Positions 17,413-25,931 of a stretch of 64,000 nucleotides of DNA are shown here, piece by piece (the first letter of the stretch is position 1; each line of letters starts with the position of its first letter). Origin of the DNA: Thalassobius vesicularis (GTDB lineage: Bacteria; Pseudomonadota; Alphaproteobacteria; Rhodobacterales; Rhodobacteraceae); assembly GCF_004799325.1 (NCBI RefSeq), contig NZ_SSMD01000002.1, positions 186,001 through 250,000 of the forward strand, given 5' to 3'. The translations under genes and the position numbers were made by a program. A model generated the notes under the pieces. It made no database searches. It saw nothing but the letters and a program-made list of their open reading frames with translations, and was not told the DNA's origin.

Positions 17413-18134
17413 CCCGCCAAACCACATTCCACGACGCGTTGCGTGACGCGGGCCGGCCGGTGCCTCCGGGGTTGCTGGACCGCTGGGGCAACAGCGCGGG
17501 CAAGCGGTTCGACGTCTATCGCAACAACGTCACCCTGTCGCTGATCGAGGCGCTGCGCGACGGCTTCCCGGCCACCGCCGCCCTGCTGGGCGAGGCGAAT
17601 TTCTGGGCGATCGCGCGGGGCTTTGTGGCTGATCACGCGCCCAAATCGCCGCTGATGTTTTTGTATGGTGACGCGTTTTCCGCGTACCTGACCCGGGTCC
17701 GGCCGCTGGCGCATCTGGGCTATCTGCCCGATGTGGCGGCGCTGGAATGGCAGATGCGGCTGGCCTATCACGCCGCCGATGCCTCCCCGGTCACGGCGGA
17801 CCGCCTGACGCCCGAAACCCTGCTGAGCGCCCGCTTCGGCTTCGCGCCTGCGGTGCGGCTGATGCGCTCGGACTGGCCGGTCGCGGCAATCCGGGCCTAT
17901 GCGCTGGGGGATGGCCCCGCACCCACGGGCGGGGCGCAATCGGTGCTGATCACCCGGCCCGAGTATGACCCGGTGCTGACCGTGCTGGCCGAACCGCAAG
18001 CCGCGTTGATGGAGGCGCTGATGACTGGCCAGACCCTGACCGATGCACTGCAACCCGACGCCGACCTGCCCGCGTTCTTGACGCTGATCCTGCAACAGAA
18101 CGCCTTGATTTCATTGATATCGGAGGACGAATGA
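17409..18134 (+). CDS. bufC: BufC, DUF2063 partner of the MNIO enzyme
   Basis: The 241-residue protein has the DUF2063 N-terminal helical domain (about residues 5-95), with the characteristic [29 protein letters not shown] and a following [26 protein letters not shown]. In bufferin clusters this protein is thought to bind the precursor leader and deliver it to BufB. The old database label 'putative DNA-binding domain' should not be taken literally. It is translationally coupled to bufB and to the DoxX gene by ATGA overlaps, which suggests fixed stoichiometry. Confidence 0.88.
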   Translation: MTRQTTFHDALRDAGRPVPPGLLDRWGNSAGKRFDVYRNNVTLSLIEALRDGFPATAALLGEANFWAIARGFVADHAPKSPLMFLYGDAFSAYLTRVRPLAHLGYLPDVAALEWQMRLAYHAADASPVTADRLTPETLLSARFGFAPAVRLMRSDWPVAAIRAYALGDGPAPTGGAQSVLITRPEYDPVLTVLAEPQAALMEALMTGQTLTDALQPDADLPAFLTLILQQNALISLISEDE

Positions 18135-18709
18135 TGACCCGCGCCCTGACCCTCTATCACGATCTGACCGCCCGGCTGGAGGCCGTCGACTGGCTACTGC
18201 CGACGCTGGCGCGGTTCCTGTTCGGCGCGGTGCTGGCGGGGTATTTCTGGGCCTCGGGCCTGACCAAGCTGGGCGACGGGCCGCTGGGGCTGTTCATGCC
18301 CTCGACCGGGGCCTATGCACAGATCTGGCCGCGCGTGTTTGAATCCGTGGGCTACGATTCCGACCAGCTGGGCCTGCACCACTGGGCCGTTGTGGTCGCC
18401 GGAACGGTGGCCGAGTTCGCCCTGCCCGCGCTGATCCTGCTGGGGCTGATGACCCGTCTGGCGGCGCTGGGGATGATCGGGTTCATCACCGTGCAATCGC
18501 TGACCGACCTCTACGGCCATGGCGGGATCGAGCACGCGGCAACCCTGGGTGCCTGGTTCGACCGCCTGCCCGACGGCGCGATCCTGGACCAGCGCGCGTT
18601 CTGGATGCTGGCGCTGGTCACGCTGGTGGTGAAGGGCGCGGGGCCTGTCTCGGTGGATGCGGTTCTTAGAAATGGGCCTTTGGCTCGTCCGGTTTCCCGG
18701 CCGCAATAG
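18131..18709 (+). CDS. DoxX-family membrane protein of the bufferin cluster
   Basis: The 192-residue protein has four hydrophobic helices and the DoxX pattern: ARFLFGAVLAGYFWASGLTKLG in helix 1, then AEFALPALILLGLMTRLAALG. DoxX proteins are often the fourth member of bufA-bufB-bufC clusters and may serve redox or quinone-linked roles in the inner membrane; the exact function is not known. Two adjacent ATG codons (18131 and 18134) could start it. The first overlaps the bufC stop. The 3' end overlaps the convergent 122-residue membrane protein gene by 44 bases. Confidence 0.83.
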   Translation: MMTRALTLYHDLTARLEAVDWLLPTLARFLFGAVLAGYFWASGLTKLGDGPLGLFMPSTGAYAQIWPRVFESVGYDSDQLGLHHWAVVVAGTVAEFALPALILLGLMTRLAALGMIGFITVQSLTDLYGHGGIEHAATLGAWFDRLPDGAILDQRAFWMLALVTLVVKGAGPVSVDAVLRNGPLARPVSRPQ

Positions 18710-19034
18710 CCAGCAAGCCGCCCAACGCGCAGAAGCCAATCGGAAACATGGTGAAGACGTTGAAGTGGAATGCGTGGTACATCCCCGCCGCCGACAGCAG
18801 CATCAGCACCCCGCCCCACAGTGCGCGCGATTTCGCCATCGCGCCGCCCGCCAGAGCCAGAAGCGGCGCAAAGAAGCTGGCCGTCCGGATCAGCTGCACG
18901 TCATCCACCTGCGCGAACATGCCGTCCACCTCGCCCCAACGCTCGATCACCTCGGTGTAGCCGTAGCTGAAAAAGCCGACCAACATGCCGATCAGACCGC
19001 CGATCAGGCCAAGAACAAGGGCTGCGTTACGCAT
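18666..19034 (-). CDS. Four-helix membrane protein of unknown function
   Basis: The 122-residue protein starts ALVLGLIGGLIGMLVGFFSYG and shows four hydrophobic helices (about residues 4-24, 50-66, 70-88 and 94-113), with one polar loop (EVIERWGEVDGMFAQVDD) after the first. The last 15 codons overlap the DoxX gene on the opposite strand. I do not recognise the family with confidence. The glycine-rich helix starts and absence of catalytic residues suggest a structural or stress-related membrane protein. Confidence 0.65.
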   Translation of the reverse strand: MRNAALVLGLIGGLIGMLVGFFSYGYTEVIERWGEVDGMFAQVDDVQLIRTASFFAPLLALAGGAMAKSRALWGGVLMLLSAAGMYHAFHFNVFTMFPIGFCALGGLLAIAAGKPDEPKAHF

Positions 19035-19078
19035 GGGCGTCTCCTGTGTGTTGTAGGGATCAGGTAGGGACGGCGCAG

Positions 19079-19396
19079 TCAGATGCCAAGGGTTTTGCGG
19101 GTGTCAGGGGTCCAACCCAGCAATAATTCCCCCCCGGCGGTCTGAATCAGCGGCCGTTTCATCAGCGCAGGATGGGCGCGCAACAGATCGCGCGGGGGGT
19201 GCGCGCGCTCCTCGGGGCTCAGGCCGCGCCAAGTGGTGGAGCGTGTGTTGACCAGATTTTCGGCAAATTGTCCCAGGGCCAGATCCAGCAGCGCGTCGTC
19301 CAGCGGGGTTTCCCGGATGTCCACCAGCTGCGCACCGTCCAGTGATTTCAAGGCCTTACGGCAGGTGTCGCAGTTCTTCAGCCCGTAAATCTTCAT
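19079..19396 (-). CDS. ArsC/Spx-family thioredoxin-fold protein (YffB-like)
   Basis: The 105-residue protein has the ArsC/Spx fold: a start of MKIYGLKNCDTCRKALKSL with a C-x-x-C pair at residues 9 and 12, and a later ALMKRPLIQ strand with the conserved arginine-proline. YffB-like members are glutathione-dependent thiol reductases; classical arsenate reductases have a single reactive cysteine in this place. No arsenic-resistance genes are nearby, so a general thiol role is more likely than arsenate reduction. Confidence 0.82.
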   Translation of the reverse strand: MKIYGLKNCDTCRKALKSLDGAQLVDIRETPLDDALLDLALGQFAENLVNTRSTTWRGLSPEERAHPPRDLLRAHPALMKRPLIQTAGGELLLGWTPDTRKTLGI

Positions 19397-19605
19397 CCCG
19401 TCCCCCTTGGTGTTTGTGCCTGATTATCAACCAACCCAACGCGGCGCACGTCCGTTTTGCTTGATTTTTACATTCTCGTCCGAATGATCGGGGCTGTGAC
19501 ATTGGTTTTTTCGGGATTTCACGGGGCCCGCGCCCTGCCCATTGATCCGGCGGCACATGGCCCTGCATTTTCAGGGATACGACACGAAAGAAGGAGACAC
19601 GGAAC

Positions 19606-19812
19606 ATGCCCAACGGCACCGTGAAATGGTTCAACACCACCAAAGGCTACGGCTTCATCGCGCCCGAAGGCGGCGGCAAGGACGTTTTCGTCCACATCTC
19701 GGCTGTCGAGCGTTCGGGCCTGACCGGCCTGGCCGACAACCAGAAAGTCAGCTTTGATCTGATGGAAGGGCGCGACGGCCGCCAGATGGCCAGCAACATC
19801 AAGGCGCTCTGA
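19606..19812 (+). CDS. Cold-shock protein, CspA family
   Basis: The 68-residue single cold-shock domain carries RNP1 (KGYGFIAPE) and RNP2 (DVFVHISAV). It binds single-stranded RNA and DNA and acts as an RNA chaperone. GAAGGAGACACGGAAC lies ahead of the start. The long 5' region (19397-19605) would give a leader of the kind that controls csp mRNAs, though I did not identify a defined structure. A terminator follows 31 bases after the stop. Confidence 0.93.
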   Translation: MPNGTVKWFNTTKGYGFIAPEGGGKDVFVHISAVERSGLTGLADNQKVSFDLMEGRDGRQMASNIKAL

Positions 19813-19842
19813 CCCCCTGCCCGGCACCGATTGACACGAGTT

Positions 19843-19875
19843 AGGCAGCGGCCACCGGGCCGCCGCCTGTTTTGC
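19843..19875 (+). terminator. Terminator after the cold-shock gene
   Basis: The stem AGGCAGCGGCC / GGCCGCCGCCT has one mismatch and loop ACCG, and is followed by GTTTTGCGTT. Confidence 0.7.
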
Positions 19876-19877
19876 GT

Positions 19878-20189
19878 TCAGTGATGGGCCAGCTTGCCGA
19901 ATTCGGCCTCAAGCCGCTGGCGCAGCTTTTTCGCGGCGGCCTTCACCGCGTGCGGGATGTCGGTCGCGTCGGCATGGGCCGCATAGGGGCGCAGACCCTC
20001 GGGGCGCGCCTCGACGGTGGCGCGGATATCCTCGCCGCCCTTGGGTCCGCGCTCGTCCTTCAGGTGAACCTCGACCCGGGTCAGACGCTTGGCGATGGGG
20101 GCCATGGTCTCCGCAACGATCTGCTCGCAGACCTCGGCCAGACGTTCGTCGCCCTGGATGTTGTGATCGGTGAAGATGTGGATTTGCAT
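19878..20189 (-). CDS. HPF/RaiA-family ribosome-associated protein
   Basis: The 103-residue protein has the beta-alpha-beta-beta-beta-alpha outline of ribosome hibernation factors. It begins MQIHIFTDHNIQGDERLAE, has the VEVHLKDERGPKGGEDIRATVEARPEG strand pair, and ends in a basic KAAAKKLRQRLE helix. It is shorter than the long alphaproteobacterial HPF and lacks its C-terminal dimerisation domain, so it may be an accessory ribosome-binding stress protein. It is convergent with the cold-shock gene. Confidence 0.75.
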   Translation of the reverse strand: MQIHIFTDHNIQGDERLAEVCEQIVAETMAPIAKRLTRVEVHLKDERGPKGGEDIRATVEARPEGLRPYAAHADATDIPHAVKAAAKKLRQRLEAEFGKLAHH

Positions 20190-20297
20190 CTGTGTGCCTC
20201 CTTGTTTTTCTTCAGGCTATACACAGACAGCTAAGCGCAGATTGATCTGGCGCAAGCGGGCGAAGAATTTTTGTCAGGAATATTTTGGCCGATCAGA

Positions 20298-20360
20298 GGG
20301 CCGCGGCCGACCTCGGGAGGAAGCGAAGCGCCCTCCCATGGAGGAGGTCGGGCGCGGCCC
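20298..20360. repeat. Long GC-rich stem-loop beside the AT-rich gene
   Basis: Arms 20298-20314 and 20344-20360 are 17 bases each with one mismatch (GGGCCGCG... and ...CGCGGCCC), and an inner GGGAGG / CCTCCC pair extends the stem. It lies 28 bases beyond the stop of the AT-rich minus-strand gene and may end its transcript. The rest of 20190-20388 holds no gene. Confidence 0.65.
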
Positions 20361-20388
20361 GTGCCGTAGAGAGGACCAATCAGCGGGA

Positions 20389-21180
20389 TTAGTACATATT
20401 TTTGGACTGAGATGGCGAGTCTAATATTTCGAATTCAAACCGTTTACCAAAATGAGTTTCGAGGGCTTCCGTATATCTACGATGCGCTTCACGAACCTCG
20501 TGCTGCGTCTTAAAGAGAAAAGACTTAAACTGTTCAGAAGCATCCTCCAAACCAATCAAATCAAGAGGATGAACCTTTGCATCAGAGGAAACATTTCTCC
20601 CCTCTATTTCCAGTTTTCCGGTCTCAAATGTAGATTTTTGAAAATCGAAATAACGCCTTCCATACTCTTCCCTCAAGAAATGAAACGTCTCCGAAATTGC
20701 ATCTAAATTATTCAAATCATTAAAAATTACAATTGACTTCAACTTTAATCCCACACTTTTCTCGTCAGTTGTGAACCGAATTTTTTCACTTTTCCCTTGC
20801 AATGGTTTTGCCAAAGATTTCTTCTCACTCCCTTTGGAATAGTGCAGACGGAGACTAGATGTGGAGTCAAAATGATGACGATACTGTTTAGTAATGTCGT
20901 CAAGAATATCAGTAACCTTGGAATAAGCTGAAAATGCTTCCGCCTCCAAACTCAAGTAGCGCTCTTGCTCAGCACGATTGTTGTCAAAATATGTTCCGAT
21001 TGTTACTGCAAATAGCGTGACCAACCCGGACAGCACTCCGCCGACGATAGCTCCAACAATTGTTTCGTTGCTGGAGATAATATGGAGATGTTCAACCAAT
21101 AGAACCGACACCAAGGTCACCGAAAACCCGATGACTACTCCTAGTGCCAGATATCCTCGATCAAGTAGGCTTGCTTTCAC
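20389..21180 (-). CDS. AT-rich two-TM protein of unknown function, coupled to thyX
   Basis: The 263-residue protein has two hydrophobic helices (about residues 8-30 and 40-62: [20 protein letters not shown] and [16 protein letters not shown]) and then a long polar, mostly helical cytoplasmic part. That part begins with [28 protein letters not shown], a coiled-coil-like stretch. I do not recognise a family. The base composition is about 40% GC in the line I counted, far below its neighbours, so it looks horizontally acquired. I place the start at GTG 21180, which overlaps the thyX stop (GTGA) and has AAGAGG upstream; a start further upstream would lie inside thyX. The two-helix anchor plus soluble domain is seen in some phage-defence effectors, but that is only a suggestion. 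Confidence 0.7.
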   Translation of the reverse strand: MKASLLDRGYLALGVVIGFSVTLVSVLLVEHLHIISSNETIVGAIVGGVLSGLVTLFAVTIGTYFDNNRAEQERYLSLEAEAFSAYSKVTDILDDITKQYRHHFDSTSSLRLHYSKGSEKKSLAKPLQGKSEKIRFTTDEKSVGLKLKSIVIFNDLNNLDAISETFHFLREEYGRRYFDFQKSTFETGKLEIEGRNVSSDAKVHPLDLIGLEDASEQFKSFLFKTQHEVREAHRRYTEALETHFGKRFEFEILDSPSQSKNMY

Positions 21181-22082
21181 CCCAATACCTCTTGCAACTC
21201 CCGCCACTCACGGGCGCTCATGCCCGAGTTCTCCTGCGTGACGGTTTCACCTTTCAGCATTCGGCGGACGCAATCAAGGGCTGCGGCGCTCAGGGTTTCG
21301 CCACCCATGCGATAATCTTCGAAGGCGCGGTAGGCGAAGGGCACCCAGTCGGCGACGATCTTGCAGATTTCCTCGGCGTAGACGCGGATTTCGTACTGGG
21401 CGTGGCTGTCGGCGCGCAGGCGCAGGAAGTGGAACAGGTTGTGCAGGTCCACCTTCCAGTACCATTGGGTGTAGATGTTGGCGGGCAGGTTCATGCGGGC
21501 CAGTTCACGCGCAAGGCCCTGCTGGCCGTCTTCCGAGATCATGGATTCGTAGTGGTCATAGGCGCGGTTGGCGTCGGATTTGAGGATGTCCAGCACGCGG
21601 GCGGCCTCGTCCCCGGTCAGGGCTTCGCCGCGGCCCTGGTTGTTGACGACCGATTGCGCGGCCAGGTGTTCGGGGGCCGGGATGTAGAATTCGCGGTCCA
21701 GGATCGAGTAGCGGGCGCTGTATTCGTTGACGTTGGCGGTGCGGTGGCGGATCCACTGGCGGGCGACGAAGACGGGCAGTTTGACGTGGAGCTTGATCTC
21801 GCACATCTCGAACGGGGTCGAGTGCCAGTGGCGCATCAGGTAGCGGATCAGCCCTTCGTCGTTCTGCACGGATTTGGTGCCCTTGCCATAGCTGACGCGG
21901 GCGGCCTGACAGATCGCGGCGTCGTCGCCCATGTAGTCGATCACGCGGACAAAACCGTGGTCCAGCACGGGATAGGCGGTGTAAAGATGGCTCTCCATCC
22001 CCTCGGACACGGCCCGCAGGGTCTGGCGAGGCGCGCTGCGCAGGGCGTCGATTTCGGCCTGTTGTTCGGGCGTCACGGGCAT
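21177..22082 (-). CDS. thyX: FAD-dependent thymidylate synthase ThyX
   Basis: The 301-residue enzyme makes dTMP from dUMP using FAD, NADPH and methylene-tetrahydrofolate. The signature RHR-x7-S is exact: Arg112, His113, Arg114 and Ser122 in [11 protein letters not shown]. The start at 22082 has AGAAGGACC ahead of it; the frame continues 13 codons upstream without a ribosome-binding site. The stop codon overlaps the GTG of the AT-rich gene downstream, so that gene shares the thyX message. Confidence 0.95.
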   Translation of the reverse strand: MPVTPEQQAEIDALRSAPRQTLRAVSEGMESHLYTAYPVLDHGFVRVIDYMGDDAAICQAARVSYGKGTKSVQNDEGLIRYLMRHWHSTPFEMCEIKLHVKLPVFVARQWIRHRTANVNEYSARYSILDREFYIPAPEHLAAQSVVNNQGRGEALTGDEAARVLDILKSDANRAYDHYESMISEDGQQGLARELARMNLPANIYTQWYWKVDLHNLFHFLRLRADSHAQYEIRVYAEEICKIVADWVPFAYRAFEDYRMGGETLSAAALDCVRRMLKGETVTQENSGMSAREWRELQEVLG

Positions 22083-22291
22083 GGGGCTGGTCCTTCTGAT
22101 GATCTGTGAGTCGCCGGACACTATATCTGGGGTCCGCCTTCGGAAAAACTGCTATATGCGGGCAGGTTTTTCCATGCAACACCCCAAGGGTTTTTCCCTA
22201 TCGAAAGGGCATCTTTCGTTGACTTTTGAAGGTAGGGGCCTGATCCTTTGCCCCAATAAGTCGAGCAAAATAACCGACAAGGACCACAGGC

Positions 22292-23200
22292 ATGTTTCGC
22301 ACCACAGCTTCATTGCTGTGCATCTTGGCATTTGCAGGATGCACGGATGGCACCGGCGGCGGCTCGATCGGATCGGGCGGCAATCTTGATCACATTCCCG
22401 ACGCGCTGAAGATGAACGTCGAGGGCGTCTCGTACAACGCCAGTTCGGACACGCTGGTGTTGCGGCTGAACGGCGTGGATGGCGGCCCGCAGGACCTGAC
22501 CTATCGCCGGAACGCGGCGCTGGACGTGGCGCATTACCACGCCTTCACCTATCAGGACGACCCGCTGGACCGGCACTTTACCGCGCTCGTCGCCCAAAGC
22601 ACCGATGGCTCGGTGATGGCCGGGGCCGTGGCCGATGGCGGCCAGTTCAACCGTTATTACGGCGGCGGCTTTTTCCAGCGTAGCGGCGGGTTCGACGCGC
22701 CGCCGACGGCCAGCGGACAGGTGTCCTATGCCGGCGATTACGCAGGCGTGACCAATATCGCTGGCGCTGGCGGCAACCTGTTGCCCGTCCCGGCTGGCAC
22801 CGACCCGGCAATCGCGCCGGGGCAATCCTCGCGGGTTGAGGGCGACATCTTCATCAACGTCAACTTCGGCGACAACGTGGTGAACGGCTCTGTCTACAAC
22901 CGCCGCCTGGTCGAGACCCCGGCCGTGACCCTGCCCGACGTGGTGCTGGTGCCCAGCACGATTTCCAGTGACGGCATCTTTACCGGCGTGGTCGAGTTCG
23001 ACGGCACGGTCGGCAACTCGGTCGGCAGCTATGGCGGGATTTTCGGCGGCACCAACGCGCATTCGGTGGCCGGAACGCTGACGCTGAACGACGTCGACAA
23101 CAACATCTACAACTGGACCGGAGACGAGGAAATCGGCGTGTTCGTGCTGACCCAATGCGGCCAGGCTGGCGATGACCCGATTTGTGACACGCTCAACTAA
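22292..23200 (+). CDS. Transferrin-binding-protein-like surface lipoprotein, probable Slam substrate
   Basis: The 302-residue protein has a lipoprotein signal peptide with lipobox LAFAGC (lipidated Cys17), then a glycine-rich linker and a C-terminal beta-rich domain (about residues 170-302). That domain ends with repeated strand-turn units such as GIFTGVVEFDGTVGN and HSVAGTLTLNDVD, the look of the small C-lobe beta-barrel in TbpB-like and other Slam-exported lipoproteins. The next gene, overlapping by 29 bases, encodes a Slam-like exporter, which is the known partner. Two cysteines near the C-terminus (CGQAGDDPIC) may form a disulfide. The ligand is unknown; iron or haem carriers are the known precedents. 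Confidence 0.75.
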   Translation: MFRTTASLLCILAFAGCTDGTGGGSIGSGGNLDHIPDALKMNVEGVSYNASSDTLVLRLNGVDGGPQDLTYRRNAALDVAHYHAFTYQDDPLDRHFTALVAQSTDGSVMAGAVADGGQFNRYYGGGFFQRSGGFDAPPTASGQVSYAGDYAGVTNIAGAGGNLLPVPAGTDPAIAPGQSSRVEGDIFINVNFGDNVVNGSVYNRRLVETPAVTLPDVVLVPSTISSDGIFTGVVEFDGTVGNSVGSYGGIFGGTNAHSVAGTLTLNDVDNNIYNWTGDEEIGVFVLTQCGQAGDDPICDTLN

Positions 23201-24557
23201 GGTACTGGCGGCGGCCGCGCTGGCGCTGGGGCTGACCCAGGCGCCGGTGAAGGCCGACGTCTCGATGGGGATCGCCGAGGCCCGCCAGATCGCGGCGGCC
23301 TCGCTTGCCCAAGGGCAGCCGCAACTGGCCGCCCAGATCGCCACCGGATTGCTGCAGCGCGACCCGTCGGACGCCTACGCGCATTTCGTTCTGGCCCGCG
23401 CCTTTCAGCAGATGCGGCAACCCAAGCTGGCCCGCCGTCAGGCCGCGCTGGCCTATCGCTACGCCGATACCGGGCTGGGGCGTTATCAGGCGTCGCAGCT
23501 GGCGGCCACTTTGGCGGTGGAATCGGCCCAGCCGGGGATGGCGCAGATCTGGTTGCGCCGCTCGTGGAACCACGCCCCCGACGACCGCGCCCGCGAGGTT
23601 CTGAAACGCGACTACCGCGTGCTGCGCGCGCTGAACCCGTGGAACGTGCAGCTGCGCCTGTCGATGGCCCCCTCGGACAACGTCAACAATGGCGCCGAGG
23701 ATCCCTATGCCGTGATCGCGGGCGTGCCGTGGGTCGGCGTGCTCAGCGGCGACGCGATGGCCCTGTCGGGGCTGAAAATGACGGGCGATCTGTCGCTGGG
23801 CTACCGGTTCACGCAGACCGACCGCAGCCAGACCCGCGTCAAGGGGCGGCTGTATCTGTCGCGCGTCGCCCTGTCCGCCGATGCCCGCGCCCAGGCCCCC
23901 GCCGCCGAAAACAGCGATTTCGCCTATACCAAGGCCGAGTTGGGGCTGGAGCATCGCCGCTCGCTGGGCAAGGAAGCCGGCCTGCTGAGCGCCGAGTTGA
24001 CGCTGTCGCGGCAATGGTATGGCGGCCAGCCGCTGCAAAACTCCCTGCGGATTGAGGGTGCCCGCGTCGTCCCGCTGGCCCCCGGCAAACAGGTCCAGCT
24101 GTCGCTTGCGGCCGAACGTTCCCAGCCCGAGCGCGGCGCCCCCGTCACCGAGATGGACCTGCGCGCCAGCGTCTCGGCCAAGCTGTCAGGTGGCGGCACG
24201 TTCAGCTATGGCGCCTCGCTTCAGATGGCCGACAGCCTGTACGTCAACGCCCGCCGCCAGCGCGCGACGGGCTTTGTCGCCTGGGGTCTGCCGCGTCCGA
24301 TCGGGCCGGCCAAGGTCTCGCTCAGCCTGGGCGGCACGGTGGCGGATTACCCCGATTATCGCGTCGGCCCCTTCGTGGTGCCGGGTGGGCGTCAAGATCA
24401 CATGCTGTTCGGCAGCGCCGATTTCGTGTTCGAAAACCTTGACTACGCCGGGTTCGTGCCGTCTTTGAAGGTGCAGGCGCAAAAGACGCGCTCGAATGTC
24501 AGCCGGTTCGAAACCAACGAGTTTTCGGTCTCGCTTGGGATCGTGTCCAGGTTCTGA
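23172..24557 (+). CDS. Slam-type surface lipoprotein assembly modifier (TPR plus outer-membrane barrel)
   Basis: The 461-residue protein has a signal peptide (VLAAAALALGLTQAPVKA), a helical N-terminal region of TPR-like repeats (about residues 30-150, for example AYAHFVLARAFQQMRQPKLARRQAALAY) and a C-terminal beta-barrel of about 300 residues with alternating strands that ends in phenylalanine (VSRF), an outer-membrane protein mark. This is the Slam (DUF560) layout: such proteins move lipoproteins to the cell surface. The start lies inside the end of the lipoprotein gene, so the pair is translationally coupled. Family membership rests on architecture and context and should be confirmed by a profile search. 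Confidence 0.78.
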   Translation: MTRFVTRSTKVLAAAALALGLTQAPVKADVSMGIAEARQIAAASLAQGQPQLAAQIATGLLQRDPSDAYAHFVLARAFQQMRQPKLARRQAALAYRYADTGLGRYQASQLAATLAVESAQPGMAQIWLRRSWNHAPDDRAREVLKRDYRVLRALNPWNVQLRLSMAPSDNVNNGAEDPYAVIAGVPWVGVLSGDAMALSGLKMTGDLSLGYRFTQTDRSQTRVKGRLYLSRVALSADARAQAPAAENSDFAYTKAELGLEHRRSLGKEAGLLSAELTLSRQWYGGQPLQNSLRIEGARVVPLAPGKQVQLSLAAERSQPERGAPVTEMDLRASVSAKLSGGGTFSYGASLQMADSLYVNARRQRATGFVAWGLPRPIGPAKVSLSLGGTVADYPDYRVGPFVVPGGRQDHMLFGSADFVFENLDYAGFVPSLKVQAQKTRSNVSRFETNEFSVSLGIVSRF

Positions 24558-24581
24558 CCCCGCGCGGCCACAGGAGGCACA

Positions 24582-25010
24582 ATGAAAATCCGCTATCTGC
24601 ACACGATGGTCCGCGTGAAGGACCTGGAAAAAAGCATGGCCTTTTACGCCCTGCTGGGCCTGAAGGAAACACGCCGGATCGAAAGCGAGGCCGGACGGTT
24701 CACGCTGATCTTCATGGCCCCCGAAGGGCAAGAGGACTGCCCGGTCGAGCTGACCTATAACTGGGATGGCGACGATGGCCTGCCCTCGGACAGCCGACAT
24801 TTCGGGCACCTGGCCTACGCGGTCGAGGATATCTACGCGATGTGCCAGCACCTGCAGGACAATGGCGTGGTGATCAACCGCCCGCCGCGCGACGGGCGCA
24901 TGGCATTCGTGCGCTCGCCGGATAACGTGTCGGTCGAACTGCTGCAGATGGGCGATCCGCTGCCCAAGGCCGAACCCTGGGCCAGCATGGAAAACACCGG
25001 GCACTGGTAA
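24582..25010 (+). CDS. gloA: Lactoylglutathione lyase (glyoxalase I)
   Basis: The 142-residue VOC-fold enzyme converts the methylglyoxal-glutathione hemithioacetal into lactoylglutathione. All four metal ligands are visible: His7, Glu56, His76 and Glu119, in the blocks YLHTMVRVKDLEKS, VELTYNW, HFGHLAYAV and VSVELLQ. An AGGAGG motif precedes the ATG. It follows the Slam gene by 24 bases and may share its transcript. A double hairpin follows. Confidence 0.92.
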   Translation: MKIRYLHTMVRVKDLEKSMAFYALLGLKETRRIESEAGRFTLIFMAPEGQEDCPVELTYNWDGDDGLPSDSRHFGHLAYAVEDIYAMCQHLQDNGVVINRPPRDGRMAFVRSPDNVSVELLQMGDPLPKAEPWASMENTGHW

Positions 25011-25029
25011 CCCCGATCCGCCACCGGCG

Positions 25030-25076
25030 CCGCTTTCTTGCAAAGAAAGCGGTCCGAAATCTTTCAAAGATTTCGG
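25030..25076. repeat. Double-hairpin repeat, copy A (diverged)
   Basis: Two adjacent stems, CCGCTTTCTT / AAGAAAGCGG and CCGAAATCTT / AAGATTTCGG, both perfect, sit between convergent gloA and the MarR gene. They probably act as a two-way terminator. Copies B-D share the arrangement. Confidence 0.8.
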
Positions 25077-25083
25077 CACCCCC

Positions 25084-25581
25084 TCAGTAGATATAGCGGA
25101 TCTGATCGGTCCAGTAGCGCTCCACCCGGCGCAGGGCGGTGGTGATTTCGGCGATACCGTCCGGGCCCAGCACGCCCTTGGCCTCCAGACCGTCGGCATG
25201 GCGCAGGAACAGGTCCGAGATCAGGTCGCGAATCTCGCGCCCTTTCTGGGTCAGCCGCACGCGCACCGACCGGCGGTCGATCTCGCAGCGCTGGTGGTGC
25301 ATGTACCCCATCTCGACCAGCTTCTTCAGATTGTAGCTGACGTTGCTGCCCTGGTAATAGCCGCGGGTCTTCAGCTCGCCCGCCGTCACCTCGTTGTCGC
25401 CGATATTGAACAGCAGCAGCGCCTGGACCGAGTTGATCTCCAGCACGCCGACGCGTTCGAATTCATCCTTGATCACGTCCAGCAGCAGACGGTGCAGCCG
25501 TTCGACCAGTGCCAGCGCCTCCAGATAGGCGCCCATGAAGGCGGCGCGGTCGCCCGTGCTGATGGGGTTATGTATGCTCAT
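25084..25581 (-). CDS. ldtR: MarR-family regulator, LdtR type
   Basis: The 165-residue winged-helix protein matches the alphaproteobacterial LdtR group. Marks are an opening helix with ALVERLHRLLLDVIKDEFER, the NSVQALLLFNIGDNEVTAGELKTRGYYQGSNVSYNLKKLVEMGY winged helix and an RRSVRVRLTQKG wing. In Liberibacter and Sinorhizobium, LdtR controls an L,D-transpeptidase and osmotic-stress genes. No transpeptidase is nearby, so the targets here must be elsewhere. It is a single gene, bounded by a hairpin repeat at its end. Confidence 0.8.
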   Translation of the reverse strand: MSIHNPISTGDRAAFMGAYLEALALVERLHRLLLDVIKDEFERVGVLEINSVQALLLFNIGDNEVTAGELKTRGYYQGSNVSYNLKKLVEMGYMHHQRCEIDRRSVRVRLTQKGREIRDLISDLFLRHADGLEAKGVLGPDGIAEITTALRRVERYWTDQIRYIY

Positions 25582-25671
25582 CCTGATCTCCGTCCGGGTA
25601 ATTCACCGGCGAAACTGGACAACAAACCCCAATAATCGGTTAAACGACGCGGGTTTTCGGTAAAATCCGAA

Positions 25672-25931
25672 TTATTCCGCGCCGATCATCTGACGAATAT
25701 CCGCAACCAGCCCGGCAAACCGCGCATCCGGCGCCACCTGGCCTGAGACCCACTGGTACAGATCCTGGTCATTCTCAGACAGCAGCGCGTCGTACTCGGT
25801 CAGTTCGGCATCGCTCATGCCCGCCAGCTTGGCATCGGCATAGCGCATCAGGATGATGTCCATCTCCTTGATGCCGCGCCGCATCGAGCGCATGGCCAGC
25901 CGCTTCAGCCGATGTTCGTGCAGTTCCTCGC

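Noticed and set aside
19079-19396. Arsenate reductase proper
   Set aside because: The C-x-x-C pair and lack of ars genes nearby fit the YffB/Spx-like thiol reductase group better.
20190-20388. Possible tRNA or attachment site beside the AT-rich gene
   Set aside because: I looked for a cloverleaf and a direct repeat of the flanks and found neither. The strong stem-loop does not have tRNA arms.
25631-25677. Imperfect inverted repeat AATAATCGG / CCGAATTATT near the sdhE end
   Set aside because: One arm has an extra base and it overlaps the sdhE stop region. It may be a weak operator for the MarR gene but is not distinct enough.
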